Below, one piece after another: positions 45,208-53,910 of a DNA stretch of 64,000 bases. The stretch spans positions 655,254 to 719,253 of the forward strand of contig NZ_KK020676.1 of the NCBI RefSeq assembly GCF_000307775.2, written 5' to 3'. The stretch's first letter is position 1; each line of letters opens with the position of its first letter. The translations under genes and the position numbers were made by a program. The notes beneath the pieces were generated by a model. The model had not been told where the DNA came from. It saw only the letters and a list, made by a program, of their open reading frames with translations, and made no database searches. The stretch is from Stutzerimonas stutzeri KOS6 (GTDB lineage Bacteria > Pseudomonadota > Gammaproteobacteria > Pseudomonadales > Pseudomonadaceae).

Positions 45208-45807
45208 ATGCGCGCCGATCTGGACATCATCCAAGAGTGGATTCCGGCCGGCAGCCGAGTACTCGACCTCGGCTGCGGCAACGGCGAGCTACTGGCCTGG
45301 CTGCGTGACCACAAGCAGGTCAGCGGCTATGGCCTGGAGATCGACCCGGACAATATCGCCGCCTGCATCGACAAGGGCGTCAACGTCATCGAGCAGAACC
45401 TCGATCTGGGTCTGGGCAACTTCGCCAGCGACAGCTTCGACATGGTGGTGATGACCCAGGCGCTGCAGGCCGTGCACTACCCCGACAAGCTGCTCAAGGA
45501 AATGCTGCGCGTCGGCCGTGAATGCATCATTACCTTTCCCAACTTCGGTCACTGGCGCTGCCGCTGGTACCTGGCGAGCAAGGGTCGCATGCCAGTATCG
45601 GAGTTTCTCCCATACACTTGGTACAACACACCGAACATCCACTTCTGCACCTTCGAGGATTTCGAACGGCTCTGTCAGGAGCGGGGTGCCCGGGTGCTCG
45701 AGCGCCTGGCCGTCGATCGCGACCACAAGCATGGCTGGGCCAGCCGCCTGTGGCCGAACCTGCTGGGCGAAATCGGCATTTACCGCGTCACGGGGCCGTC
45801 CCGCTGA
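45208..45807 (+). CDS. metW: Methionine biosynthesis protein MetW
   Basis: Methyltransferase-fold protein of 199 residues that partners MetX in methionine synthesis. The SAM-binding-like motif is SRVLDLGCGNGELLAWL, followed by GYGLEIDPDNIAACIDKGVNVIEQNLD, FDMVVMTQALQAVHYP and the family-specific ITFPNFGHWRCRWYL and LPYTWYNTPNIHFCTFEDFE. AAGGA lies before the ATG, 9 bases after metX. Its exact biochemical role is unclear; it seems needed for MetX activity rather than for methylation of a known substrate. Confidence 0.94.
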   Translation: MRADLDIIQEWIPAGSRVLDLGCGNGELLAWLRDHKQVSGYGLEIDPDNIAACIDKGVNVIEQNLDLGLGNFASDSFDMVVMTQALQAVHYPDKLLKEMLRVGRECIITFPNFGHWRCRWYLASKGRMPVSEFLPYTWYNTPNIHFCTFEDFERLCQERGARVLERLAVDRDHKHGWASRLWPNLLGEIGIYRVTGPSR

Positions 45808-45832
45808 GCGACTCAACGCTGGAGGTAACACC

Positions 45833-46255
45833 ATGAAACGTGTCCTTGTCTGCTTCCTGACCGCAATGCTCGCATTGCCGGTACTCGCCGAACGCAAGCA
45901 CAGCGTCGGTGAATACGACATCCATTACAGCGCCTTCAATTCAGGGTTCCTGCAGCCCGACATCGCCTCCGCAGCGGGTCTGGTGCGCAGCAAGACCCAG
46001 GGGGTGATCAACGTCTCGGTACTCAAGGCCGGCAAGCCGGTCGTAGCGCAAGTCAGCGGCACGGTGAAGAACCTGCTCGGACAGGACCGGCCGCTGAGCT
46101 TCAAGCAGCTCAAGGAAGGCGACGAGGCGATCTATTACCTCGCGCAATTCCCCTTCGACTCGCAGGAAACCCTGCGCTTCAGCCTCACCGTACAGCCGAC
46201 CGGCGCCAAGCCTTTCAGCTTCGATTTCAACCAGGAATTCTTCCCCGACCGATGA
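45833..46255 (+). CDS. DUF4426 domain periplasmic protein
   Basis: 140-residue secreted protein of unknown function (DUF4426). A Sec signal peptide is clear ([19 protein letters not shown], cleavage before ERKHS). The mature part includes [27 protein letters not shown] and ends [13 protein letters not shown], both family-typical. The ATG at 45833 has a strong GGAGG 7 bases upstream, so the longer in-frame reading that starts within metW is rejected. Its end overlaps rdgB as ATGA. It is the conserved neighbour between metW and rdgB in pseudomonads. Confidence 0.88.
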   Translation: MKRVLVCFLTAMLALPVLAERKHSVGEYDIHYSAFNSGFLQPDIASAAGLVRSKTQGVINVSVLKAGKPVVAQVSGTVKNLLGQDRPLSFKQLKEGDEAIYYLAQFPFDSQETLRFSLTVQPTGAKPFSFDFNQEFFPDR

Positions 46256-46845
46256 TGCCATTCCCCGAACTGGTGCTGGCCAGCCACAACGCCGGCAAAC
46301 TCAAGGAACTGCAGGCCATGCTCGGCGCTGCCGTACGCGTGCGCTCGGTCGCCGAGTTCAGTGCGGTCGAGCCGGAGGAAACCGGCCTTTCCTTCATCGA
46401 GAACGCCATTCTCAAGGCGCGCCATGCTGCCCGCATATCCGGCCTGCCGGCCCTGGCCGACGATTCCGGCCTGGCGGTGGACGCCCTTGGCGGCGCACCG
46501 GGCATCTACTCGGCGCGCTATGCCGACGGTCAAGGTGATGCCGCCAACAACGCCAAGCTGCTGGATGCCCTGCGCGAGGTTCCGGATGCCGAGCGCGGCG
46601 CACAGTTCGTCTGCGCCCTGGCGCTGGTGCGCCACGCCGACGATCCGTTGCCGATCATTTGCGAAGGGCTCTGGCATGGCCGAATCCTGCATGCGCCGCG
46701 TGGCGAGCACGGCTTCGGCTATGACCCGCTGTTCTGGGTACCCGAATGCGACTGTTCCAGCGCCGAGCTGCCCGCCGCGCAGAAGAACCAGCTCAGCCAC
46801 CGTGCACGCGCCATGGCCCTGCTCAAGCAGCGGCTGGGGATATGA
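46252..46845 (+). CDS. rdgB: XTP/dITP diphosphatase (non-canonical purine NTP pyrophosphatase)
   Basis: House-cleaning enzyme that hydrolyses dITP, XTP and related deaminated purine nucleotides to monophosphates, preventing their use in DNA and RNA. The 197-residue product shows [61 protein letters not shown], and [12 protein letters not shown] with SHRARAM near the end, all Ham1 family signatures. Two ATGs are adjacent (46252, 46255); the first overlaps the DUF4426 stop. The stop overlaps hemW as ATGA. Confidence 0.95.
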   Translation: MMPFPELVLASHNAGKLKELQAMLGAAVRVRSVAEFSAVEPEETGLSFIENAILKARHAARISGLPALADDSGLAVDALGGAPGIYSARYADGQGDAANNAKLLDALREVPDAERGAQFVCALALVRHADDPLPIICEGLWHGRILHAPRGEHGFGYDPLFWVPECDCSSAELPAAQKNQLSHRARAMALLKQRLGI

Positions 46846-48047
46846 AAGCAGCAGACTCAGCACCGCGAAGCACTAACGACGGCAAGCACGGTGCGCCGAC
46901 GACGGCAGGTTTCGAACTGCCTCCGCTGGCGGCGTACGTCCATATACCCTGGTGCGTGCGCAAGTGCCCGTACTGCGACTTCAATTCCCACGCAGCCGGA
47001 CCCGAGCTGCCCGAAGACGCCTATGTCGCCGCACTGCTGGCCGATCTTCGCGCCGATCTCGAGCACGTCCAGGGCCGCCGACTGAGCTCGATCTTCTTCG
47101 GTGGCGGCACGCCAAGCCTGTTTTCCGCCAAGGCACTGGCGGCGATCGTCGACGGACTGGATCGGCTGGTCGGCTTTGCCGAGGATATCGAGATCACCCT
47201 GGAGGCCAACCCGGGAACGTTCGAGCAGGCCAAGTTCCGCGACTATCGCCTGCTCGGCATCAACCGGCTGTCCATCGGCGTGCAGAGCTTCCAGGCCGAC
47301 AAGCTCAAGGCGCTCGGTCGCATCCACGATGGCGACGAAGCCATCCGTGCGGCAGACATGGCACGCGCCGCCGGCTTCGACAATTTCAACCTCGACCTCA
47401 TGCATGGCCTGCCCGGGCAGAGCCTGGAGGATGCGCTGAGCGACCTGCGCACTGCCATCGCCCAGCAGCCGACGCACCTGTCCTGGTACCAGTTGACGCT
47501 GGAGCCGAACACGGTGTTCTGGAGCCAGCCGCCGCAACTACCGGAGGACGATATCCTCTGGGACATCCAGGAAGCCGGCCAGGCGCTGCTCGCCGAACAC
47601 GGCTACCGCCAGTACGAAACCTCGGCCTATGCGCAGCCCGGCCGGCAGGCACGGCACAACCTGAACTACTGGACCTTCGGCGACTTCCTCGGCATCGGCG
47701 CTGGCGCCCATGCCAAACTCAGCCATGCCGACGGACGCATCCTGCGCAGTTGGAAGACCCGCCTGCCAAAGGACTACCTCGACCCGGCCAAGGCATTCCG
47801 CGCCGGAGAAAAGCGCCTGGCGGCCGAGGAGCTGCCCTTCGAATTCCTGATGAATGTGCTGCGCCTCACTGACGGCGTGCCGGCCATGCTGTTCACTCAG
47901 CGCACCGGGATGGCGCTGGATGTGCTTGCCGACTCCCGGCGCGACGCCGAAGCACGCGGCCTGTTGTCAGCCGACCCCGCGCGCCTGGTCGCCACGCCCA
48001 AGGGTCAACTGTTCCTCAACGACCTGCTACAGAGCTTCCTGCCTTAA
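46842..48047 (+). CDS. hemW: Radical SAM heme chaperone HemW (HemN-like)
   Basis: Radical SAM protein of 401 residues related to HemN but of the HemW branch, which binds heme and delivers it to respiratory proteins rather than oxidising coproporphyrinogen. The cluster motif is CVRKCPYC in [21 protein letters not shown], with the HemW-type CxxxCxYCxFNSH. SAM motif [11 protein letters not shown], the [20 protein letters not shown] segment and the C-terminal HemN domain follow. An N-terminal tail of about 25 residues precedes the core. The ATG at 46842 overlaps the rdgB stop (ATGA); a longer reading inside rdgB is rejected. Confidence 0.93.
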   Translation: MKAADSAPRSTNDGKHGAPTTAGFELPPLAAYVHIPWCVRKCPYCDFNSHAAGPELPEDAYVAALLADLRADLEHVQGRRLSSIFFGGGTPSLFSAKALAAIVDGLDRLVGFAEDIEITLEANPGTFEQAKFRDYRLLGINRLSIGVQSFQADKLKALGRIHDGDEAIRAADMARAAGFDNFNLDLMHGLPGQSLEDALSDLRTAIAQQPTHLSWYQLTLEPNTVFWSQPPQLPEDDILWDIQEAGQALLAEHGYRQYETSAYAQPGRQARHNLNYWTFGDFLGIGAGAHAKLSHADGRILRSWKTRLPKDYLDPAKAFRAGEKRLAAEELPFEFLMNVLRLTDGVPAMLFTQRTGMALDVLADSRRDAEARGLLSADPARLVATPKGQLFLNDLLQSFLP

Positions 48048-48056
48048 GGACACCGC

Positions 48057-48380
48057 ATGGATCTGCTACTCGACCTGATCGTCACGCTGTCGCGCTGGAG
48101 CCGCAGTCACCTGTCCGACATCTCCCTGGCGCTCATGGCCACGCTGTTCGTGCTGTTCGGACCGCAGCTCAACGCCTGGGTAAAACGCACGGTCAGCAGC
48201 CTCAACTTCTTTCTGCGCACGCTGATCTTCGTGCTCGTCTGCGCACTGGGCTACGGCCTGGCCATCGTCTTTCTGACGCCCTGGATGACACAGGGCCTGG
48301 CCCAGCTGAACAACTACAGCCTGGCGCCGGTGCTGTTGCTGATCTTCTTCCTCATCGGAGTGATCGCCGACCGCAACTAG
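48057..48380 (+). CDS. DUF3392 family membrane protein
   Basis: 107-residue inner-membrane protein of unknown function with three hydrophobic helices: SDISLALMATLFVLFGPQL, FFLRTLIFVLVCALGYGLAIVFL and LAPVLLLIFFLIGVIA. AAGGA is 6 bases before the ATG at 48057, and it follows hemW by 9 bases, so it belongs to the metX-hemW transcription unit. The final codon, TAG, contains the first base of a MITE-like element that follows. Confidence 0.85.
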   Translation: MDLLLDLIVTLSRWSRSHLSDISLALMATLFVLFGPQLNAWVKRTVSSLNFFLRTLIFVLVCALGYGLAIVFLTPWMTQGLAQLNNYSLAPVLLLIFFLIGVIADRN

Positions 48381-48520
48381 GCTCTGTACGAAAAGTGCCT
48401 GCGCTGGGTGATGCTTCGTTAAAAACGGGTTCGGAATGCTCATTTACAGCAGGTAAACTCCGCTTCCTCACCCGTTTTTGCCTCGCCTGACCTTCGCTCG
48501 ACGACTTTTCGTACAGAACC
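48380..48520. mobile_element. MITE-like element at the DUF3392 stop codon
   Basis: 141-bp element. Left end GGCTCTGTACGAAAAGT (48380-48396) and right end ACTTTTCGTACAGAACC (48504-48520) are inverted copies with one mismatch. Inner arms AAAAACGGGT (48421-48430) and ACCCGTTTTT (48470-48479) also pair. The centre reads CATTTACAGCAGGTAAAC, similar to CATCTACACCAGTAAAC in the element beside pilT. It starts at the G of the DUF3392 TAG stop. A target duplication is not clear. It contains no gene. Confidence 0.75.
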
Positions 48521-48564
48521 CGCTCAACCCTCAGACGGCTGAACCCGGCATGGCGTGGCTTCGC

Positions 48565-49281
48565 TCAGTCGACGCGCTGGAACTTCAGGTCCCAGACGCC
48601 ATGTCCGAGGCGCTCGCCACGACGTTCGAACTTGGTCACCGGCCGCTCCGCAGGGCGCGCTACGCAGCGCCCATCTGCGGCCAGATTGCGGTAGCCCGGG
48701 GCCACGTTCATCACCTCGAGCATATGTTCGGCGTAGGGCTCCCAGTCGGTGGCCATGTGCAGCACGCCGCCGATCTTCAGCTTGCTGCGCACCAGTTCGG
48801 CGAAGGCCGGCTGAACGATACGTCGCTTGTGGTGGCGGCTCTTGTGCCATGGATCAGGAAAGAACAGCAGGACCCGGTCGAGACTGGCATCGGCCACACA
48901 ATCGCGCAGCACCTCCAGAGCGTCGCAACTGTAGACCCGGACGTTGCTCAATTGCTGTGACACAAGTCCGCTGAGCAACGCGCCAACACCCGGTTTATGC
49001 ACCTCGACGCCGATGAAGTCCTGCTCCGGGGCCGCCGCCGCCATCTCCAGCGTGGAATGCCCCATACCGAAGCCGATCTCGAAGGTCCGCGGCGCACTGC
49101 GGCCGAATAGCTCATCGAAATCGCGCAACCCATCCTCGAGCGCCAGGCCGAACTTCGGCCAGCCCTGTTCCAGCCCGCGCTGCTGGCCCTCGGTCATGCG
49201 CCCGGCGCGCATCACGAAGCTCTTGATGGTGCGGCGGTGCTCGGTTTGCTGCTCTTCGGCCGCGGGGGTCTGCTCAGTCAT
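48565..49281 (-). CDS. trmB: tRNA (guanine46-N7)-methyltransferase
   Basis: Forms 7-methylguanosine at tRNA position 46 using SAM. The 238-residue product has [20 protein letters not shown], the SAM motif [32 protein letters not shown] and the TrmB signature [21 protein letters not shown]. The C-terminal [21 protein letters not shown] is conserved too. Its ATG lies only 16 bases after the terminator hairpin of the upstream thiG gene, leaving no room for a promoter between them, so it depends on read-through or on a promoter inside thiG. Confidence 0.95.
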   Translation of the reverse strand: MTEQTPAAEEQQTEHRRTIKSFVMRAGRMTEGQQRGLEQGWPKFGLALEDGLRDFDELFGRSAPRTFEIGFGMGHSTLEMAAAAPEQDFIGVEVHKPGVGALLSGLVSQQLSNVRVYSCDALEVLRDCVADASLDRVLLFFPDPWHKSRHHKRRIVQPAFAELVRSKLKIGGVLHMATDWEPYAEHMLEVMNVAPGYRNLAADGRCVARPAERPVTKFERRGERLGHGVWDLKFQRVD

Positions 49282-49297
49282 GGTCTACCTGCGAGAA

Positions 49298-49333
49298 ATA
49301 AAAAGCCGGCCCTGACCACGGGTCAGGGCCGGC
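49298..49333 (-). terminator. Rho-independent terminator of the thiS-thiG unit
   Basis: GCCGGCCCTGACC (49305-49317) and GGTCAGGGCCGGC (49321-49333) form a 13-bp stem with a 3-base loop. On the minus strand it is followed by TTTTTATTT (49304-49296), a good U-tract. It starts 11 bases after the thiG stop. Confidence 0.85.
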
Positions 49334-49344
49334 CACGAATCGTG

Positions 49345-50139
49345 TCAGCGAATCAATCCATCCAGCGGCGACGAGGCACTGGCGTAGAGCTTCTTCGGCA
49401 TGCGGCCAGCAAGATAGGCCAGACGGCCGGCTTCGATGGCGTACTTCATCGCTTCGGCCATGAGTACCGGATTCTGCGCGTGGGCGATGGCGCTGTTCAT
49501 CAGCACCGCCTCGCAGCCCAGTTCCATGGCGATGGTAGCGTCCGAGGCAGTGCCGACACCGGCGTCGACCAACACCGGCACGGTGGCTTCCTCGAGAATG
49601 ATGCGCAGGTTGTACGGGTTGCAGATACCCAACCCGGTACCAATCAGGCCGGCCAGCGGCATGACCGCGATACAGCCCATCTCGGCCAGCTGGCGGGCGA
49701 TGATCGGATCGTCGCTGGTGTAGACCATCACGTCGAAGCCGTCCTTGACCAGCACTTCGGCGGCCTTGAGGGTTTCGATCACGTTGGGGAACAGGGTCTT
49801 CTGGTCAGCCAGCACTTCCAGCTTGACCAGCTTGTGGCCATCGAGCAGTTCGCGGGCCAGGCGACAGGTGCGTACCGCATCCTCGGCAGTGAAGCAGCCG
49901 GCGGTGTTCGGCAGGATGGTATAGCGCTCCGGGCTGATCACATCGAGCAGGTTCGGCTCACCCGGATTCTGGCCGATGTTGGTGCGCCGCACCGCGACGG
50001 TGACGATCTCGGCACCGGAGGCCTCGATGGCCGTACGCGTTTCCTCGAGGTCCTTGTATTTGCCGGTTCCAACCAGCAGGCGCGATTGATAGGTGCGACC
50101 GGCCAGGGTGAAAGGCTTGTCGTTCGGAACTGGGCGCAT
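49345..50139 (-). CDS. thiG: Thiazole synthase
   Basis: Builds the thiazole phosphate of thiamine from deoxyxylulose phosphate, dehydroglycine and sulfur carried by ThiS. The 264-residue product has [62 protein letters not shown], and [32 protein letters not shown], with the catalytic Lys in LVKLEVL. The ATG at 50139 has GAGGA 7 bases upstream; a longer reading is unnecessary. thiS is 74 bases upstream; no thiamine riboswitch is visible before either gene. Confidence 0.96.
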   Translation of the reverse strand: MRPVPNDKPFTLAGRTYQSRLLVGTGKYKDLEETRTAIEASGAEIVTVAVRRTNIGQNPGEPNLLDVISPERYTILPNTAGCFTAEDAVRTCRLARELLDGHKLVKLEVLADQKTLFPNVIETLKAAEVLVKDGFDVMVYTSDDPIIARQLAEMGCIAVMPLAGLIGTGLGICNPYNLRIILEEATVPVLVDAGVGTASDATIAMELGCEAVLMNSAIAHAQNPVLMAEAMKYAIEAGRLAYLAGRMPKKLYASASSPLDGLIR

Positions 50140-50213
50140 GAAAAATCCTCGTTCGGACGTGTTGCAGCGGGCTGGGCGACGCACAGGCGGCGTCATTCGG
50201 ATAGGAAGCGCGG

Positions 50214-50414
50214 CTAGCCGCCACCGATGGCGTGCACCACCTCGATCTGGTCACCTTCGCTGAGTGCGGTCGCAGCATGTGCGCTGCGCGGCACGATCTC
50301 CCGGTTGAGTTCGACGGCCAGGCGGCGGCCGGTCAGTTCCAGACGCGCCAGCAGGTCGGCCACCGTCTGGCCGGTTGGCAGCTCGTAGGGTTCACCGTTC
50401 AACTGAATCTGCAT
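50214..50414 (-). CDS. thiS: Sulfur carrier protein ThiS
   Basis: Ubiquitin-fold sulfur carrier for thiamine thiazole synthesis; its C-terminal glycine becomes a thiocarboxylate. The 66-residue product reads [44 protein letters not shown] and so on, and ends IGGG, giving the required Gly-Gly terminus. The ATG at 50414 gives the normal family length; in-frame ATGs at 50429 and 50447 are possible but add unconserved residues. It precedes thiG. Confidence 0.93.
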   Translation of the reverse strand: MQIQLNGEPYELPTGQTVADLLARLELTGRRLAVELNREIVPRSAHAATALSEGDQIEVVHAIGGG

Positions 50415-50515
50415 GCTGTTCGCTGCCATTGCGAAAGGGGACGGCATTCTAGCAGGTCATTCAAAAACGTGGGCGAGGCAGCCAGCGCAAGAAAGCCGAA
50501 GGTCGCTCGGCCCGG

Positions 50516-50890
50516 TCAGCCGCGAATGCGCCATCCGGCCAATGCCAGGCACAGCCAACCGGCCAGGAAGGCCGTGCCGCCCAGCGGGGTGATCATGCCC
50601 AGCTTGCCGATCCCGCTCAAGGTGAGCAGGTATAGACTGCCGGAGAACAGCAGGATGCCGGCGACGAACAGGGCCGCGGCGGCGCTCAGCAGGCGACTGG
50701 GTCGCAGCAATGCCAGCAGCGCCACGCCGAGCAGCGCCAGCGCATGAATCAGCTGGTATTGCACGCCCGTCTGGAACACAGCGAGATAAGCCGGGCTCAG
50801 CTGGCTCCTGAGCCCGTGCGAAGCGAAAGCACCGAGTGCGACTCCGGTGAAACCGAACAGGGCGGCGAGCACAAGACAAGGACGAATCAT
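50516..50890 (-). CDS. DUF423 family membrane protein (YgdD-like)
   Basis: 124-residue inner-membrane protein of unknown function with four hydrophobic helices. The family signature is at the N-terminus: [52 protein letters not shown], and the C-terminal part has [40 protein letters not shown]. The second of two nearby ATGs (50890) is chosen, as GGA lies 7 bases before it while it sits too close to the first (50896). Divergent from mtgA. Confidence 0.88.
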   Translation of the reverse strand: MIRPCLVLAALFGFTGVALGAFASHGLRSQLSPAYLAVFQTGVQYQLIHALALLGVALLALLRPSRLLSAAAALFVAGILLFSGSLYLLTLSGIGKLGMITPLGGTAFLAGWLCLALAGWRIRG

Positions 50891-50958
50891 TACCATTTCC
50901 GGTCATTGGCCTTAGCGGCCGCTATAATGCCCGCTCTTTTCGCCCACGACCATGTGCC

Positions 50959-51687
50959 ATGTTGCGAGCCCTGCTGCTGCGCCTGTCCAAACTACTGCTC
51001 TGGCTGATCGGCCTTTCGGTTCTGCTGGTGTTGCTGCTGCGCTGGCTGCCACCACCGTTCACCGCGCTGATGGTCGAACGCAAGATCGAGTCCTGGCGCA
51101 CGGGCGAATCGATCGACCTGACCCGCGACTGGCGCCCCTGGCGCGAACTGCCCGACGACCTGAAGATGGCCGTCATCGCCGCCGAGGACCAGAAGTTTGC
51201 CGACCATTGGGGCTTCGACATCGCCGCAATCCGCGCCGCGCTCAGCCACAATGAGCGCGGCGGCTCGCTGCGTGGCGCCAGTACGCTGAGCCAGCAGGTG
51301 GCGAAGAATCTGTTTCTCTGGTCCGGCCGCAGCTGGCCACGCAAAGGCCTGGAGGCCTGGTTTACCACGCTGATCGAGTTGCTGTGGCCGAAACAACGCA
51401 TCCTTGAGGTCTACCTCAACAGCGTGGAATGGGCCGACGGCGTCTTCGGAGCCGAGGCCGCCGCAGGTCATCACTTCGGAACCAGCGCGCCTCATCTGTC
51501 CAATCGCCAGGCCAGTCTCCTGGCCGCGGTACTGCCAAACCCGCGACAATGGAATGCTGGCAAACCGAGTGGTTATGTGAACAGTCGCGCCGCCTGGATC
51601 CGACAACAGGCGCGCCAGCTCGGCGGCAGTCACTACCTGCAACGAATCGAACCCGACTACCCGGAGTGGTGGCCGAGCTGGCTCTGA
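50959..51687 (+). CDS. mtgA: Monofunctional biosynthetic peptidoglycan transglycosylase
   Basis: Polymerises lipid II glycan strands without transpeptidation; a GT51 enzyme anchored by one N-terminal helix ([19 protein letters not shown]). The 242-residue product has the catalytic motif [17 protein letters not shown] with the Glu donor, the second motif [21 protein letters not shown], the [46 protein letters not shown] block and [19 protein letters not shown] at 50923-50928 is a likely -10 with no clear -35. In P. aeruginosa mtgA is close to rpoH; here two signalling genes lie in between. Confidence 0.94.
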   Translation: MLRALLLRLSKLLLWLIGLSVLLVLLLRWLPPPFTALMVERKIESWRTGESIDLTRDWRPWRELPDDLKMAVIAAEDQKFADHWGFDIAAIRAALSHNERGGSLRGASTLSQQVAKNLFLWSGRSWPRKGLEAWFTTLIELLWPKQRILEVYLNSVEWADGVFGAEAAAGHHFGTSAPHLSNRQASLLAAVLPNPRQWNAGKPSGYVNSRAAWIRQQARQLGGSHYLQRIEPDYPEWWPSWL

Positions 51688-51811
51688 GCCGGCACGCAGT
51701 ACACCGGGACGCCACATTGATGCGGCAAAACCGGTACGACAGCCAGACCTCTTCGTCCATCCGGCACGTAGAGGTTTCACCTCCGTCTCCTGATCGGATT
51801 GAACAGTACCG

Positions 51812-53740
51812 ATGCATACATACCTCATCCGGCTGAGCCTGGGCTACTTCTTCCTGGCGATGCTATGGATCATCCTCGGTGACGCCTTGGTCCACCGCCT
51901 GGCGCACGGCGACAGCCAACTCTGGCACGTGGGCAAGGCTGCGCTTTTCGTGGCCCTCAGCAGCCTCCTGCTGTTTCTGCTCGGGAGGGCACAGATACGT
52001 CGCCTGGATGCACACCAGCGTGCCCAGCACTTGCAGGAAGTCCGCCTGAAGCAAGCCGCGGCGGTGTTCGACTGCACCCAGGAAGGTGTGCTGGTTACCG
52101 ACCCCGACCAGCACATCGTCCATGTCAATCCAGCGTTCAGCCGCATCACGGGCTACGGCAGCGAGGAGGTCCTTGGGCAGACGCCCAAGCTGTTCGCTTC
52201 CGGCAAACACGACGCAGCCTTCTACCAAAAGATGTGGCAGGCGCTGAACCAGCACGGTGCCTGGAGCGGCGAGATCTGGAATCGTCGCAAGGACGGCGAG
52301 GTCTACCCGCTGTGGCAGAACCTGCGCAGCATCCACGACGGACACGGCCGGCTCAGCCATTACGTGGCGGTGTTTTCCGACCTCTCGGCGCTGCAACGCT
52401 CGCGCGAGGAGCTCGACCAGCTTGCCCACTACGATCCGCTCGTGGACCTGCCCAATCGCCTGCTGTTCACCGAGCGCGCCAGGCAGGACCTCGAGCGCGC
52501 CCGCGCGAGCAAGCGTAGCGGTGCGCTGCTGCTGATCGACCTCGACCACTTCAAGGACATCAACGAAAGCCTCGGCCACAGCCTGGGCGACGCTCTGCTG
52601 CAGGCAGTCAGTGCCCGACTGAGCGAATGCCTGGAAGAAGGTATGACGCTCGGCCGGCTTGGGGGCGACGAATTCGCCCTTCTCTGCGAAGGCTACGGTG
52701 CGGAGAAGGCCACCGCGCTGGCGTTGCGCATCCTCGACTCCTTCGATGCATCCTTCCATCTCGGCGACCAGGAGCTGTTCAGCAGCGCCAGCATCGGCAT
52801 CGTCCTCTATCCCTACCCTGCCGACGTGCAGAACGTCGAGCAACTGATGCGCAATGCCGACTCGGCGCTGTTCAAGGCCAAGAGCAGCGGCCGCTCCACC
52901 TACGCCTTCTATTCGCAGGAGCTGACCAGCCAGGCACGCCAGCGGGTCGAACTGATTACCGCCTTGCGCCAGGCCCTGGAACAAGGCCAGCTGCGCCTGC
53001 ATTACCAGCCGATATACGATCTGCGCCAGGGCACCATCACCGGCTTCGAGGCGCTGGTACGCTGGCAGCATCCGGAGAAAGGTCTGATCGCACCGGGAAT
53101 CTTCATTCCCATTGCCGAAGAGACCGGGCTGATCAGCGCCATCGACCGCTGGGTGCTTGAAGAGGCCTGCAACCAGGCGCGGCAGTGGCTGGCGCAGGGG
53201 CATCCGCTCGACTTCATCGCCGTGAACATCTCCAGCCGGCTGTTCGGCAACGGTGAGCTCGATCTGCAGGTCGCCACCACTCTGGCCAACTGCGACCTCG
53301 ACGCGCGCTACCTGGAACTGGAAATCACAGAGAGTGCTGTCATGCAGGATCCCGATGCGGCAGTGGAGCTCCTGCAGCGCCTGCGAGCGCTCGGTGTGCA
53401 GCTGGCGATCGACGACTTCGGCACTGGCTACTCGTCCCTGCAGCGGCTCAAGCGCATGAACGTGCACAAGCTCAAGATCGATCAGGGCTTCGTCCGCGGG
53501 TTGCCCATGGACCACGAGGATGCGGCCATAACCCGCTCCGTGATCGGCCTGGCGCGCAATCTGGGGCTGAAGGTAGTCGCTGAAGGTATCGAGGAGGCCG
53601 ATCAGGCAGCCTTTCTCCTGGCGCACGATTGCGACTACGGTCAAGGCTATGGATTCGCCCGTCCGCGACCAGCCGCCGAGGTCGACTGGGGCCCGGCAAA
53701 ACTGAGTTACGGACAGGACTGCCATTCGTCGCAGCACTGA
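51812..53740 (+). CDS. Membrane-bound PAS-GGDEF-EAL cyclic-di-GMP protein
   Basis: Putative cyclic-di-GMP synthase/phosphodiesterase of 642 residues. Two N-terminal membrane helices (SLGYFFLAMLWIILGDALV and VGKAALFVALSSLLLFLLG) enclose a short periplasmic loop. A PAS domain spans about residues 80-190 (AAVFDCTQEGVLVTDPDQHIVHVNPAFSRITGY). The GGDEF domain keeps its RLGGDEFALL active-site loop, but no RxxD inhibitory site is visible before it. The EAL domain keeps FEALVRW, the metal and catalytic segments VNISSRLF, LEITESAVM, DDFGTGYSSL and VVAEGIEE, so both halves look catalytic. It follows mtgA by 124 bases and precedes a hybrid kinase; its inducing signal and net activity are unknown. Confidence 0.92.
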   Translation: MHTYLIRLSLGYFFLAMLWIILGDALVHRLAHGDSQLWHVGKAALFVALSSLLLFLLGRAQIRRLDAHQRAQHLQEVRLKQAAAVFDCTQEGVLVTDPDQHIVHVNPAFSRITGYGSEEVLGQTPKLFASGKHDAAFYQKMWQALNQHGAWSGEIWNRRKDGEVYPLWQNLRSIHDGHGRLSHYVAVFSDLSALQRSREELDQLAHYDPLVDLPNRLLFTERARQDLERARASKRSGALLLIDLDHFKDINESLGHSLGDALLQAVSARLSECLEEGMTLGRLGGDEFALLCEGYGAEKATALALRILDSFDASFHLGDQELFSSASIGIVLYPYPADVQNVEQLMRNADSALFKAKSSGRSTYAFYSQELTSQARQRVELITALRQALEQGQLRLHYQPIYDLRQGTITGFEALVRWQHPEKGLIAPGIFIPIAEETGLISAIDRWVLEEACNQARQWLAQGHPLDFIAVNISSRLFGNGELDLQVATTLANCDLDARYLELEITESAVMQDPDAAVELLQRLRALGVQLAIDDFGTGYSSLQRLKRMNVHKLKIDQGFVRGLPMDHEDAAITRSVIGLARNLGLKVVAEGIEEADQAAFLLAHDCDYGQGYGFARPRPAAEVDWGPAKLSYGQDCHSSQH

Positions 53741-53910
53741 CCGGACGCTTATATCAAAAGGCCATTATCGCAGGTAAGCTGGCAAGCCTTCGGAGCCGCC
53801 GATCTATCGAGTTTCCGTTCAGCTCCAGCGACACTGCCTCAAATGGCCGGTGACGGGCTGACGCAACCGAAGGCCTCCAGGTCGAATCAGACACGCACAC
53901 CGCAGCAACG

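Noticed and set aside
50415..50515. Thiamine (TPP) riboswitch upstream of thiS
   Set aside because: The CTGAGA and ACCTGA aptamer motifs are not present in this interval.
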